This document shows, in pieces, positions 9,849 through 18,296 of a stretch of 64,000 nt of DNA. The DNA lies in assembly GCF_023612095.1 (NCBI RefSeq), contig NZ_CP086235.1, positions 579,001 to 643,000 on the forward strand. The letters are read 5' to 3'. Every line of letters starts with the position of its first letter. Position 1 is the stretch's first letter. The position numbers and the translations under genes were made by a program. The notes beneath the pieces were generated by a model that saw nothing but the letters and a program-made list of their open reading frames with translations, had not been told where the DNA came from and did not search any database. This DNA comes from Cytobacillus firmus. GTDB taxonomy: Bacteria; Bacillota; Bacilli; Bacillales; Cytobacillaceae.

Positions 9849-9913
9849 AAAGTACAGGTAAATAAGACTCGGAGTACTTTTAGTTTTTTATTAAAAACCG
9901 AGGAGGAATAAAT

Positions 9914-10177
9914 GTGAAAATCAATAATTATGGCCGCGTCGGCATGAATCCTTATAATAAGCAACTGGAAAAGACTGAAAAAGCACAGCAAGCAGGGAAA
10001 AAAGATAAAATTGAAATTTCATCTGAGGCACAGGAACTCCTAAAAGGAGATTCTATCGAGGCTAAGCGTCAGCAGACAGTTGATGATCTTAAGGCAAAAG
10101 TTCAATCAGGTGAATATAAAATTGAACCTAAGAAGATAGCAGAGAAAATGTATTCCTTCTGGAATGACAAGTACTAG
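9914..10177 (+). CDS. flgM: Anti-sigma-D factor FlgM
   Basis: An 87-residue anti-sigma factor that holds SigD (sigma-28) inactive until the hook-basal body is complete. The typical FlgM features are visible: the N-terminal MKINNYGRVGMNPYNKQ, the DKIEISSEAQELLKG segment, and the sigma-binding C-terminal helices VDDLKAKVQSGEYKIEPKKIAEKM. GTG start with Shine-Dalgarno gaggagg seven bases upstream. First gene of the flgM-flgN-flgK-flgL operon. Confidence 0.95.
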   Translation: MKINNYGRVGMNPYNKQLEKTEKAQQAGKKDKIEISSEAQELLKGDSIEAKRQQTVDDLKAKVQSGEYKIEPKKIAEKMYSFWNDKY

Positions 10178-10188
10178 GAGTGGACATT

Positions 10189-10683
10189 TTGTCTTTAGAT
10201 AACCTATATGGCAGATTAGAAAAAATCATTATGCTGCATAAGAGTTTATATGAACTAGCTAAAAGAAAAACAGACATTATTATAAAGAGTGATGTTGACG
10301 CGCTTAAGCATATTCTTAAGGATGAAAATAAACATATCCAGGCTATTCAAAAGTTAAGCTTAGAGCTTTCAGATATAGGGAGCGCAATATTAGACAAAGA
10401 TCAAAATTCAGGAGCGGCAACTATTTCAGCCATTATTGAAAATGCGGGAAGTCATGACAAAGGAATGCTTCATAACCTTAAAGCAGACCTGGAAGAGCAA
10501 GTGGATTCCCTTAAACGGCAAAATAATCTGAATCAAGACCTCTTGGAACAATCTCTTCAATTTGTAAACCTTTCTCTTGACCTCTTGATTCCGGACCTGG
10601 ATACATTCAATTACAGCAGCAATAATGAAAGCAATGAAGATATATCACAAAATAAACGCTCACTATTTGATTCAAAAGCATAA
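10189..10683 (+). CDS. flgN: FlgN family chaperone (YvyG)
   Basis: FlgN-type export chaperone for the hook-filament junction proteins FlgK and FlgL, encoded just before its clients as usual. About 164 residues of coiled-coil-prone helix (LDNLYGRLEKIIMLHKSLYELAKRKTDII ... LEEQVDSLKRQNNLNQDLLEQSLQFVNLSLDLL). TTG start at 10189 is preferred because taggagtgg lies at proper spacing; GTG at 10180 overlaps that site. Near the C-terminus NYSSNNESN is low complexity. Confidence 0.88.
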   Translation: MSLDNLYGRLEKIIMLHKSLYELAKRKTDIIIKSDVDALKHILKDENKHIQAIQKLSLELSDIGSAILDKDQNSGAATISAIIENAGSHDKGMLHNLKADLEEQVDSLKRQNNLNQDLLEQSLQFVNLSLDLLIPDLDTFNYSSNNESNEDISQNKRSLFDSKA

Positions 10684-10698
10684 CGGAGGTAAAAAGGG

Positions 10699-12699
10699 AT
10701 GACTTCAACATTTCATGGGCTGGAGGTAGCTAGAAGAGGGATGACGGCTCAACAATCAGCTCTTTATACTACAGGCCACAATATTGCAAATGCCAATACT
10801 CCGGGTTATACAAGGCAGCGAGTAAATTTTGCTCAGACAGAACCTTACCCGCCTGCTTCCATGAACCGACCTCAAATACCAGGTCAGCTTGGCACAGGTG
10901 TAAAAGTAGGAGATATACAAAGGATTCGTGATAGTTTTACAGATATGCAGCTGAGAACTGAAAATACTAAATTAGGATATTGGCAGGCAAAATCTGATAT
11001 GCTGACCCAAATGGAGGATGTCATGAATGAACCCTCTGACTCCGGGTTGGCCAGCACCATGGATGAGTTTTGGAATGCTCTACAGGATTTGGCTGTTCAG
11101 CCTCAGAACGATGGAGCAAGAAGAGTGGTGCGAGAGCGGGGTATCTCCTTAGCTAATACATTCAACTATATGTCGAACTCCCTAAAAGCGATTCAGAAGG
11201 ATTACAGGAACGAAATTGATGTTTCCCAAAATAAAATTAACTCACTGTTGAGACAAATCAATTCTATAAACAAAGAAATTGGTTCAATTGAGCCGCACGG
11301 ATATCTGCCCAATGATCTTTACGATGAACGGGATCGATTAATAGATGAGCTTTCAACTATGATTAATGTAAAAGTTGATCGGAAGCCCAGCGGGGGATTG
11401 GCATCGGGAAATGCTGAAGGTATTCTGGATGTTTACCTTGCAACCCCTCAAGGGGAGAAATTAAAAGATTCAAATGGGAAGGAAATCAAGCTTGTTGATA
11501 GTTCAACCGGCAAGGCCACAGGGATACATATCCAGTTTGAAAACCGCGCCGAAATGGACAGTCCGGTATCTGCAATGAAATTCTTTGAGCTAAACGAAAA
11601 TAAAGAAGGATTTGCAGGAATTGGGAGCAACATAGATGCAGATAATGCCTCCAGCCCACAATACCAGTTTTCGGATTTTAAAGCTTTCAACTCAAATGGA
11701 ATGCTGAAAGGTTACATCGAAGGGTACGGCTACAAAGATGGCACCGTAATTAAAGGTACATACACTGATATGCTGAATGATCTTGATCAAATGGCTTTTA
11801 CTTTTGCATCACATTTTAATCTGATTCATCGTTCAGGATGGAGCTTAAATGAAATTAGAAACGGTGCTTCCAATGATATGGATTTCTTCTCGTTCAACGG
11901 TATCTCTCCGTCGCAAACCGATGTGAAAGGTGCGGCATCTGCCCTTAAAGTTGCGGATGCTATCCTTGAGGATGTTCAGAACATTGCAGCGGCAGCTGAA
12001 GGGAATGTTCAGGCAGGGACAATGGCTAGAAGCAGTGTGAGCTCAAACACTGTGGGTAATCCTTCGCTTACAGGTATCTATGATTCTTCTGATACGTCTG
12101 CTTCCTATACTGGTACTTGGCCAGCATTAGAAGAAATAAACGTTACAGTAAAATTCAACACAGCTGACAATGAATGGAAATATGAATTTTCAGGAGTTAA
12201 CAAGGACGGGAATCCCGTCACTGCCCAACACAATACAACTGATAACACTGCGAAACTTTTCGGCATTGATTTTGACCTCTCTCATATCTCTTCACCTTCT
12301 GATGGTGACACCTGGACATACAGCTTTAAGGCAGAGGGCTTAAAACCAAGCGATGAAGCCTTTATTGGAAATGGATCCAATGCTCTTAAGCTATCAAACG
12401 TTAAAGATGCAGTCATTAATTATGGAGGCAATCTGACAAATGTCCAATCTTTTTACCAAGGGATGATTGGTAAATTAGGTGATAATGCTTCAGAGGCAGC
12501 CCGAATGACAAAAACAGCAGGAACATTGAGAGATTCGGTCGAGCAAAGACGGTTATCTGAAAGCAGTGTTTCCCTGGATGAAGAAATGACAAACTTAATT
12601 AAGTTCCAGCATGCTTATAATGCGGCTGCAAGAAATATTACTCTAGTGGATGAAATGCTCGATAAAATTATTAATGGTATGGGCGTTGCAGGAAGATAA
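10699..12699 (+). CDS. flgK: Flagellar hook-associated protein 1 FlgK
   Basis: First hook-filament junction protein. The N-terminus has the rod-hook signature (TSTFHGLEVARRGMTAQQSA ... NIANANTPGYTRQRV) and the C-terminus the FlgK D0 helix (LDEEMTNLIKFQHAYNAAARNITLVDEMLDKIINGMG). At 666 residues it is about 160 longer than B. subtilis FlgK; the extra length is in the surface-exposed middle (about residues 430-560). Shine-Dalgarno cggaggt is well placed. Confidence 0.96.
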   Translation: MTSTFHGLEVARRGMTAQQSALYTTGHNIANANTPGYTRQRVNFAQTEPYPPASMNRPQIPGQLGTGVKVGDIQRIRDSFTDMQLRTENTKLGYWQAKSDMLTQMEDVMNEPSDSGLASTMDEFWNALQDLAVQPQNDGARRVVRERGISLANTFNYMSNSLKAIQKDYRNEIDVSQNKINSLLRQINSINKEIGSIEPHGYLPNDLYDERDRLIDELSTMINVKVDRKPSGGLASGNAEGILDVYLATPQGEKLKDSNGKEIKLVDSSTGKATGIHIQFENRAEMDSPVSAMKFFELNENKEGFAGIGSNIDADNASSPQYQFSDFKAFNSNGMLKGYIEGYGYKDGTVIKGTYTDMLNDLDQMAFTFASHFNLIHRSGWSLNEIRNGASNDMDFFSFNGISPSQTDVKGAASALKVADAILEDVQNIAAAAEGNVQAGTMARSSVSSNTVGNPSLTGIYDSSDTSASYTGTWPALEEINVTVKFNTADNEWKYEFSGVNKDGNPVTAQHNTTDNTAKLFGIDFDLSHISSPSDGDTWTYSFKAEGLKPSDEAFIGNGSNALKLSNVKDAVINYGGNLTNVQSFYQGMIGKLGDNASEAARMTKTAGTLRDSVEQRRLSESSVSLDEEMTNLIKFQHAYNAAARNITLVDEMLDKIINGMGVAGR

Positions 12700-12717
12700 G
12701 AGGCGGTGAATAATTAA

Positions 12718-13875
12718 ATGCGCGTAACACAATCGATGCTAACGAATAGCAATTTAAAATATATCAGTCAAAACTATGACCGATTGGGAAAAATTCAGGA
12801 TCAAATTATGTCCGGAAAAAAAATCACCAGACCTTCTGATGATCCAGTTGTAGCCATGAAGGGAATGCGTTACAGAAGCCAAGTAGTTGAAGTAGACCAA
12901 TTTATGAGAAACCTTAATGAAGGCTTTAACTGGATGGATAATGCAGATGCTGCCTTGGACGAGACAACACAAGTGCTGCATCGTATCCGCGAATTAACTG
13001 TTCAGGCTTCTAATGATAGCTATGACCCTGAAGCACGGGGAAATATCGCAAAAGAGATTGAGCAGCTTCAAGAACATATCGTTGCGCTTGCCAACACGCG
13101 TGTAGGAGAAAATTACATCTTTAATGGAACAGCTACAGATGCTCCCGCTATCAATGAAAATAAATTCAGCGTTGATTTTGGAAAGTTTCAAGATGATTTA
13201 AATAATGGAACCGTAAATGCTGAAGATTTTACTTTTAGCTATAAAGGAGCAAGCTTCAGTTTCAGCGAAGTGGATGGCAATGGCAAGCATGTCTTCCAAA
13301 GCGTTACAGGTGACAAGATGCTATTTGATGCTGCTTCTGGTGAGGTAATTCACTCCTACCAGGAAGAGCAAAAGCACCTAAATGGCGGTACCATCAATGT
13401 GGAAAAAACAATCAATACGGCTGACTTAATTGTTTCAGATAAAAAAGCTGTATCGACCAATACACAATTTGTGAATATAGAAGTAATGAAGGGTGTTACG
13501 ATCCCGATCAATATTAATGCTCAAAATACTTTCTCCATTGAGATGTTCGGAAGTTTAGAATCTATTAAAAAAATGTTAACGAATGAGGAAACTACAGGAG
13601 CTGAGATTACAAAAGCTCTTGATTCAATTGACGGGTTTTTAGATGATATTGTGTCATCTAGAGCCGAACTTGGTGCACAGGTAAACAGAGCGGAAATGGT
13701 CCAAAGTCGTCTTCTTCAGCAAAGAGTTGTTGCAGTTAAAACCGTTTCGGAAAATGAAGATATCGACTTTGAAAAAGCAATTATCGACTTGACTACTCAG
13801 GAAAGTCTCCATAGGGCAGCCCTTGCTGCTGGAGCAAGAATCATTCAGCCGACATTAATGGACTTCTTACGTTAA
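12718..13875 (+). CDS. flgL: Flagellar hook-associated protein 3 FlgL
   Basis: Second hook-filament junction protein, 385 residues and flagellin-like at both ends (MRVTQSMLTNSNLKYISQNYDRLGKIQDQI; C-terminal SSRAELGAQVNRAEMVQSRL and QESLHRAALAAGARI). Longer than the B. subtilis protein by almost 90 residues, again in the central region. It follows flgK with 18 bases between them and ends at a terminator overlapping its stop codon. Confidence 0.95.
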   Translation: MRVTQSMLTNSNLKYISQNYDRLGKIQDQIMSGKKITRPSDDPVVAMKGMRYRSQVVEVDQFMRNLNEGFNWMDNADAALDETTQVLHRIRELTVQASNDSYDPEARGNIAKEIEQLQEHIVALANTRVGENYIFNGTATDAPAINENKFSVDFGKFQDDLNNGTVNAEDFTFSYKGASFSFSEVDGNGKHVFQSVTGDKMLFDAASGEVIHSYQEEQKHLNGGTINVEKTINTADLIVSDKKAVSTNTQFVNIEVMKGVTIPININAQNTFSIEMFGSLESIKKMLTNEETTGAEITKALDSIDGFLDDIVSSRAELGAQVNRAEMVQSRLLQQRVVAVKTVSENEDIDFEKAIIDLTTQESLHRAALAAGARIIQPTLMDFLR

Positions 13876-13902
13876 GCTATTCCGCAGGGGATAGCTTTTT
13901 TT
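13874..13902 (+). terminator. Terminator after flgL
   Basis: Ten-pair stem aagctattcc / gggatagctt with one wobble, tetraloop gcag, then a T run. Confidence 0.85.
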
Positions 13903-13956
13903 CTAAAATAGTTTATAGCAGTGATTTATAACGCTAGTATATAAGGAGGTCAAGCT

Positions 13957-14538
13957 ATGCAGCTTCCTCGTCTGCAGCTGACTAATACAATGGCAATGCT
14001 GGGGCTAGAACAAACAAGTTCAAAAATCACCATAAGACAGCCATTGCCGGATGTGAAAATGAGGCAGCCAAATGCAGAGGTGCAGATCCAAAAGTCCAAG
14101 GGCCATTTAGAAATTGATCAAACAGAAGCCTTTGCAGATGCCAATTTGAAACACGCATTTGCTTCCATTAAAGATTGGACGGCAAAAGCAAAACAAAAAG
14201 TTCTGCAAAACATCTCTAAAGAGGTATCTGAAGGAAAACGCTTAATGAAAATAGAGGATACAAAAGAGTCAGTCATCCCGCAAATTGCGAAGGAAAAAAG
14301 CGAACCGCCTCCAAAGGTGCTAAACATCGGTTATATGCCCAAATCTGCAGAAAGCATCAAATTTCATTATCAGCCTTCAGAAATTGAAGTGAAAGTAAAA
14401 ACTCATAATCCTGAAATCAAATTTAAAACTCACAATCCAAGTATTAATTTCATTCCAGGAGATTTGCGAATCTATTTAAAACAAATGGCTTCACTCCAAA
14501 TTCAGGCGATTGGAGAAGCCCTCGATCAAAAAATTTAA
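13957..14538 (+). CDS. DUF6470 family protein (YviE)
   Basis: A 193-residue protein in the place of B. subtilis yviE, between flgL and fliW. The N-terminus (MQLPRLQLTNTMAMLGLEQTSSKITIRQPLPDVKMRQP) and the repeated beta-type segments with NPEIKFKTHNPSINFIPGDLRIYLKQ are typical of this family, which is restricted to Firmicutes flagellar loci. Shine-Dalgarno aaggaggtc precedes the ATG. No function has been established that I know of. Confidence 0.8.
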   Translation: MQLPRLQLTNTMAMLGLEQTSSKITIRQPLPDVKMRQPNAEVQIQKSKGHLEIDQTEAFADANLKHAFASIKDWTAKAKQKVLQNISKEVSEGKRLMKIEDTKESVIPQIAKEKSEPPPKVLNIGYMPKSAESIKFHYQPSEIEVKVKTHNPEIKFKTHNPSINFIPGDLRIYLKQMASLQIQAIGEALDQKI

Positions 14539-14555
14539 AAGAGATGGTGGCAGAG

Positions 14556-15005
14556 ATGAAAATCCAAACGAAATACCATGGTGAAGTAGAAATACAGGAA
14601 TCAAACATTATCAGGTTCGAACAAGGAATCCCGAGTTTTCTTGATGAGCAGCAATTTTACATCATGCCTTTTGCAGAGGAGGGCCCTTTCCTAATCATGC
14701 AATCGGTCCAAACTACAAGCCTGGCATTTGTTATTGTCAGCCCTTTTGATTTTTTCAAAGACTACTCAGTGAAATTGCCTCAAAATGTTCTTGATACTTT
14801 AGAGATCGAAAACCAGGAACAAGTAGCTTTATTTGTAATCTTGACAATACAAGAGCCTTTCGAGAATACTACAGCAAACCTGCAAGGCCCAATTGTCATA
14901 AACGATGCAAAAAAAATAGGGAAACAAATAATTCTTAGTGACTCCCCATATAAAACTAAACATCTATTAACTAGTAAGCTATCTCCTGCAGGCAGGGAGG
15001 GTTAA
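14556..15005 (+). CDS. fliW: Flagellar assembly factor FliW
   Basis: FliW binds CsrA and flagellin in a partner-switch that couples hag translation to flagellin secretion. The family signature is clear: [28 protein letters not shown], then FYIMPF and an acidic C-terminal half. The start at 14556 is preferred over 14544 because the MKIxTKYHG start is conserved and ggtgg lies just upstream. csrA follows within 5 bases, the usual pairing. Confidence 0.95.
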   Translation: MKIQTKYHGEVEIQESNIIRFEQGIPSFLDEQQFYIMPFAEEGPFLIMQSVQTTSLAFVIVSPFDFFKDYSVKLPQNVLDTLEIENQEQVALFVILTIQEPFENTTANLQGPIVINDAKKIGKQIILSDSPYKTKHLLTSKLSPAGREG

Positions 15006-15009
15006 TACT

Positions 15010-15240
15010 ATGCTAGTGCTGACGAGAAAACCAAATGAATCCATCCAAATTGGCTCTGATATTGAAATAAAGATACTTTCGATAGATGGAGATCAAATAA
15101 AAATTGGAATAGAGGCACCGAAGAATGTGGAAATTCATAGAAAAGAAATTTACCTTGCCATTCAAGAAGAGAACAGTCAAGCGGGAAATGCGTCTTTTGA
15201 ACTATTGAAAAAACTATCTTCACAAATAAAAAATAATTAA
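15010..15240 (+). CDS. csrA: Carbon storage regulator CsrA
   Basis: RNA-binding translational repressor of hag, 76 residues. The whole fold is visible: [23 protein letters not shown], then [22 protein letters not shown] with the key RNA-binding arginine. The ATG is 5 bases after fliW. The hag leader with its repeated gga-like sites (for example atggatgtgg and aaggagg at 15349-15383) is the expected target. Confidence 0.96.
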   Translation: MLVLTRKPNESIQIGSDIEIKILSIDGDQIKIGIEAPKNVEIHRKEIYLAIQEENSQAGNASFELLKKLSSQIKNN

Positions 15241-15254
15241 TTAGTATAAATTGC

Positions 15255-15281
15255 TAAATAACAATTAACTATAACCGATAT
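15255..15281 (+). promoter_or_regulatory. SigD promoter of hag
   Basis: TAAA at 15255-15258, exactly 15 bases of spacing, then accgatat at 15274-15281 (7 of 8 bases of the SigD -10). It leaves a leader of about 100 bases, typical of CsrA-regulated hag. Confidence 0.8.
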
Positions 15282-15390
15282 AAAAAATGTAGCTTAGGAT
15301 CTTAATAGGGCGGCCGACCTATTAAGAAAACAGGCAAACACAAACCACATGGATGTGGAACAAACATAATTTCAAGGAGGAAAAAACCTA

Positions 15391-16509
15391 ATGATTATCA
15401 ATCATAACTTACAGGCAATGAACTCATACCGCCAGCTTGGAACAAACCAAGCAGGGGCAGCAAAATCAATGGAAAAGCTATCTTCAGGCCTTCGCATCAA
15501 CCGTGCAGGAGACGATGCTGCAGGTCTAGCGATCTCTGAAAAAATGCGTGGTCAAATCAGCGGTTTGAACCAAGCCCAACGTAACTCTCAAGATGCGATT
15601 TCATTGATTCAAACAGCTGAAGGTGCTCTAAATGAAACACATTCAATCCTTCAGCGTATGCGTGAGCTAGCTACACAAGCTGCGAACGATACAAACACGG
15701 ATCAAGATCGTCAAGAACTTCAAAAAGAGTTGAATCAATTAACTTCTGAGATTAACCGTATTGGTAACAATACTGAGTTTAACCAGAAGAAACTATTAAA
15801 TGGTGAGCAATCTCTAGATGCTGGTAGTCGTGTAGCATCTGCTGGTAATACAACTAGTGGAAATGGTTTACACATTCAAGTAGGTGCGAACTCAAGCCAA
15901 AATTTCACAGTTGATATTTTCGACATGCGTGCTGAAGCGCTAGGTGTTGCTTCAACGTCATCTGGTTCAGCAGCTAAAATTCAAGCTGGTAGCACTGTGG
16001 TTGGACAAACAAATGCGTGGGCAACTGCGGGTACGGAAAGTTATTATACTGTAAGTGGTGGTAGTACAACCGGAAATAAGATTATGACAGAGAATGGTAC
16101 TGTTATTGGTGCTGAACTAGTAGCTAAATCTGACGATGCGAAATTTGCCTCAGGTAGTCAAAACGTATTAACTGATGCAGGTAATAGCACGGGGGCTAAG
16201 GTTGTTGCATTAGATATCCGTAACCATGAGAAAGCAACTGCTGCAATCTCGGTTATTGATTCAGCGATCAACCAAGTTTCGGCTGAACGTTCTAAGCTTG
16301 GTGCATTCCAAAATCGTCTAGAACATACAATCAGTAACTTAGGTAACTCTTCTGAGAACCTGCAAGCTGCTGAATCTCGTGTTCGTGATGTAGACATGGC
16401 GAAGGAAATGATGGAGTTCACAAAGAATAACATCCTTTCTCAAGCTTCTCAAGCAATGTTAGCTCAAGCGAATCAGCGTCCGCAATCAGTGCTTCAATTG
16501 CTTGGATAA
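15391..16509 (+). CDS. hag: Flagellin (main filament protein)
   Basis: Major flagellin, 372 residues. The N-terminal half (MIINHNLQAMNSYRQLGTN, SSGLRINRAGDDAAGLAISEKMRGQISG) and the C-terminal half (SAERSKLGAFQNRLEHTISNLGNSSENLQAAESR ... MLAQANQRPQSVLQLLG) are typical. A Ser/Thr/Gly-rich middle (about residues 150-285) is the likely exposed domain and a candidate target for O-glycosylation by the Maf enzyme encoded downstream. Strong Shine-Dalgarno aaggagg. Own SigD promoter and terminator. Confidence 0.97.
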   Translation: MIINHNLQAMNSYRQLGTNQAGAAKSMEKLSSGLRINRAGDDAAGLAISEKMRGQISGLNQAQRNSQDAISLIQTAEGALNETHSILQRMRELATQAANDTNTDQDRQELQKELNQLTSEINRIGNNTEFNQKKLLNGEQSLDAGSRVASAGNTTSGNGLHIQVGANSSQNFTVDIFDMRAEALGVASTSSGSAAKIQAGSTVVGQTNAWATAGTESYYTVSGGSTTGNKIMTENGTVIGAELVAKSDDAKFASGSQNVLTDAGNSTGAKVVALDIRNHEKATAAISVIDSAINQVSAERSKLGAFQNRLEHTISNLGNSSENLQAAESRVRDVDMAKEMMEFTKNNILSQASQAMLAQANQRPQSVLQLLG

Positions 16510-16522
16510 TAATTTCATATTT

Positions 16523-16558
16523 CACAAACCTCAGCGTTTTTTGCTGGGGTTTTTTGTG
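16523..16558 (+). terminator. Terminator after hag
   Basis: Stem acaaacctcagc / gctggggttttttgt with one wobble around a T-rich loop, with the T run in the 3' arm. Confidence 0.85.
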
Positions 16559-16603
16559 CTTTGATAAGTCATTTTTCTCCCAATAACTGCTAGTCGAAAA
16601 GAC

Positions 16604-16630
16604 TTAACTTTTGTAAGATAATGTCGATAA
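16604..16630 (+). promoter_or_regulatory. Possible SigD promoter of the glycosylation island
   Basis: TTAAC at 16604-16608 and gtcgataa at 16623-16630 (6 of 8 bases of GCCGATAT) with 14-15 bases between, about 36 bases before the first island gene. The same TTAAC-type -35 is seen before flaG. Moderate match only. Confidence 0.4.
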
Positions 16631-16665
16631 AGTAAGTAGAATAGAGATCCCGGAGGATATTAATA

Positions 16666-17256
16666 ATGATATTAACAATGTTAGATAAAAGCTTTTCCTT
16701 TGAAAATAATAAAGACGGCGTCCATGAGTTAGTAGAGGTGATTAACAACGTTCTCACGGATGAGAACTTTTTTTTCAGCCACTTAGTTATAGACGGACAT
16801 GAAGTTTATGAAGATCACGAAGAATATCTGCTTGATAACATTGCTAATATCAATATAGTTGAAGTAATAGCAATGACCATTAAAGAATTTATTGGCAGTA
16901 TATTAGTTTCGTTAAATACATATACAAATCGTGCTATTCCGGAAATTGAGGAATTAATCAATCAATTCTATCAAACTCCATCAGAACAAAGCTGGCTGAC
17001 ATTAACTGAACTTTTGGATGGGATTGACTGGATCTATCAAACAATCAAGAGCATTGATTCTGCTGATCATCAAATTATTGGCTGGGATGAATTCATCAAA
17101 AGTGCTGCAGTCTTTGAGGCTGAGCTGCCTAATTTATTGGATGCAATGGAAAATAAAGATTCTATTCTTCTAGCTGATATTATCCAATATGAGTTTTTAC
17201 CCCAATTTGAAAATATCTATGGTGAAACAGAGAAAAACTTTGAAAGAAAATATTAA
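16666..17256 (+). CDS. Uncharacterised acidic protein at head of glycosylation island
   Basis: I do not recognise this 196-residue protein. It is acidic, predicted mostly helical, and without signal peptide or membrane segment. Visible features are an N-terminal LDKSFSFENNKDGVHELVEVINN, a central TLTELLDGIDWIYQTIKSIDS, and an acidic C-terminal half ending QFENIYGETEKNFERKY. Good Shine-Dalgarno (cggagg) and ATG. It lies between hag and the pseB-like gene, 18 bases before the latter, so a cytoplasmic role linked to flagellin or its modification is plausible but unproven. Confidence 0.7.
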   Translation: MILTMLDKSFSFENNKDGVHELVEVINNVLTDENFFFSHLVIDGHEVYEDHEEYLLDNIANINIVEVIAMTIKEFIGSILVSLNTYTNRAIPEIEELINQFYQTPSEQSWLTLTELLDGIDWIYQTIKSIDSADHQIIGWDEFIKSAAVFEAELPNLLDAMENKDSILLADIIQYEFLPQFENIYGETEKNFERKY

Positions 17257-17274
17257 GCAGAAGTAGGCGGAAAA

Positions 17275-18285
17275 ATGAAGAAGAGCATGTATTCCCACAA
17301 GAAAATTCTTATTATTGGCGGAACAGGAACCATAGGACGTTATTTAGTTGAAGAGCTTCTTCAGCATAACCCTAACGTAATTAGAATTTTTAGCCGGGAT
17401 GAATATAAACAATTTGAAATGCAGCAGGAGTTATTTGAGTATCAGAACATTAGATACTTAATTGGTGATGTCCGTGATGAAAAACGCTTATTGCGTGCGA
17501 TGGAAGACATTGACTTTGTGTTCCATCTAGCTGCCATGAAGCATGTGCCATCTTGCGAATATAATCCGTTTGAAGCTGTTCAGACAAATGTGTTAGGAAC
17601 CCAAAATGTCATTCAAGCGGCATTAACAGCAGGAGTAAAGAAGGTCTTATTTACAAGTACAGACAAGGCTATTGCTCCTACGAATACATATGGAGCGACG
17701 AAATTAACAGCTGAACGTCTAATTTCTGCTGCACAGTATCAAAAGGGCCCGAAACAAACAGTCTTTAGTTCTGTCCGATTTGGAAATGTAATGGGCTCAA
17801 GAGGATCTGTAATCCCATTATTTAAGAAACAAATATTAGAAAATCACAGAGTAACCGTAACAGATAGTAATATGCTCAGATACATGATGACTCCATTGCA
17901 AGCAATAAAGCTTATGCTAGAAGCTAATGATATGGCACTTGGCGGTGAAGTTTTTGTATTGAAAATGCCAGTCATCAAATTAAATGATCTAGTTGAGATA
18001 CTGATTGAAGAAGTTACTGAAAAATACTCTCTTAATAAGAATATTGAAGTTAAACAAATAGGTCTCCGTCCTGGTGAAAAAATGTATGAAGAGTTAATGA
18101 CAGAAGACGAAATCAGAATTGCACTTGAAACAAAAAATATGTACATTATCAAAACACCGTATACTGGTAATAAAAATTATAATGATGCTTACCCTATTAA
18201 AAAAACACCTGTTGTATCAAGTGACCAGGTCATTGACAAAGAAATATTAAGAAATTGGATAGAGCAGGAAAGATTAATTAAATAG
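17275..18285 (+). CDS. pseB: UDP-GlcNAc 4,6-dehydratase/5-epimerase-like (PseB)
   Basis: Extended short-chain dehydrogenase, polysaccharide-biosynthesis (PseB/FlaA1/CapD) type, 336 residues. The Rossmann motif is GGTGTIG near residue 13; the active region has FTSTDKA and YGATK (Tyr-x-x-x-Lys); RPGEKMYEEL is family-typical near residue 263. PseB makes the 4-keto-6-deoxy sugar that starts CMP-pseudaminic acid synthesis. The other Pse enzymes lie at the far end of the island (38278-43876), so the route is split by an insertion. A role in another deoxy-hexosamine route is possible. Confidence 0.82.
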   Translation: MKKSMYSHKKILIIGGTGTIGRYLVEELLQHNPNVIRIFSRDEYKQFEMQQELFEYQNIRYLIGDVRDEKRLLRAMEDIDFVFHLAAMKHVPSCEYNPFEAVQTNVLGTQNVIQAALTAGVKKVLFTSTDKAIAPTNTYGATKLTAERLISAAQYQKGPKQTVFSSVRFGNVMGSRGSVIPLFKKQILENHRVTVTDSNMLRYMMTPLQAIKLMLEANDMALGGEVFVLKMPVIKLNDLVEILIEEVTEKYSLNKNIEVKQIGLRPGEKMYEELMTEDEIRIALETKNMYIIKTPYTGNKNYNDAYPIKKTPVVSSDQVIDKEILRNWIEQERLIK

Positions 18286-18296
18286 AAGGTGATTTT

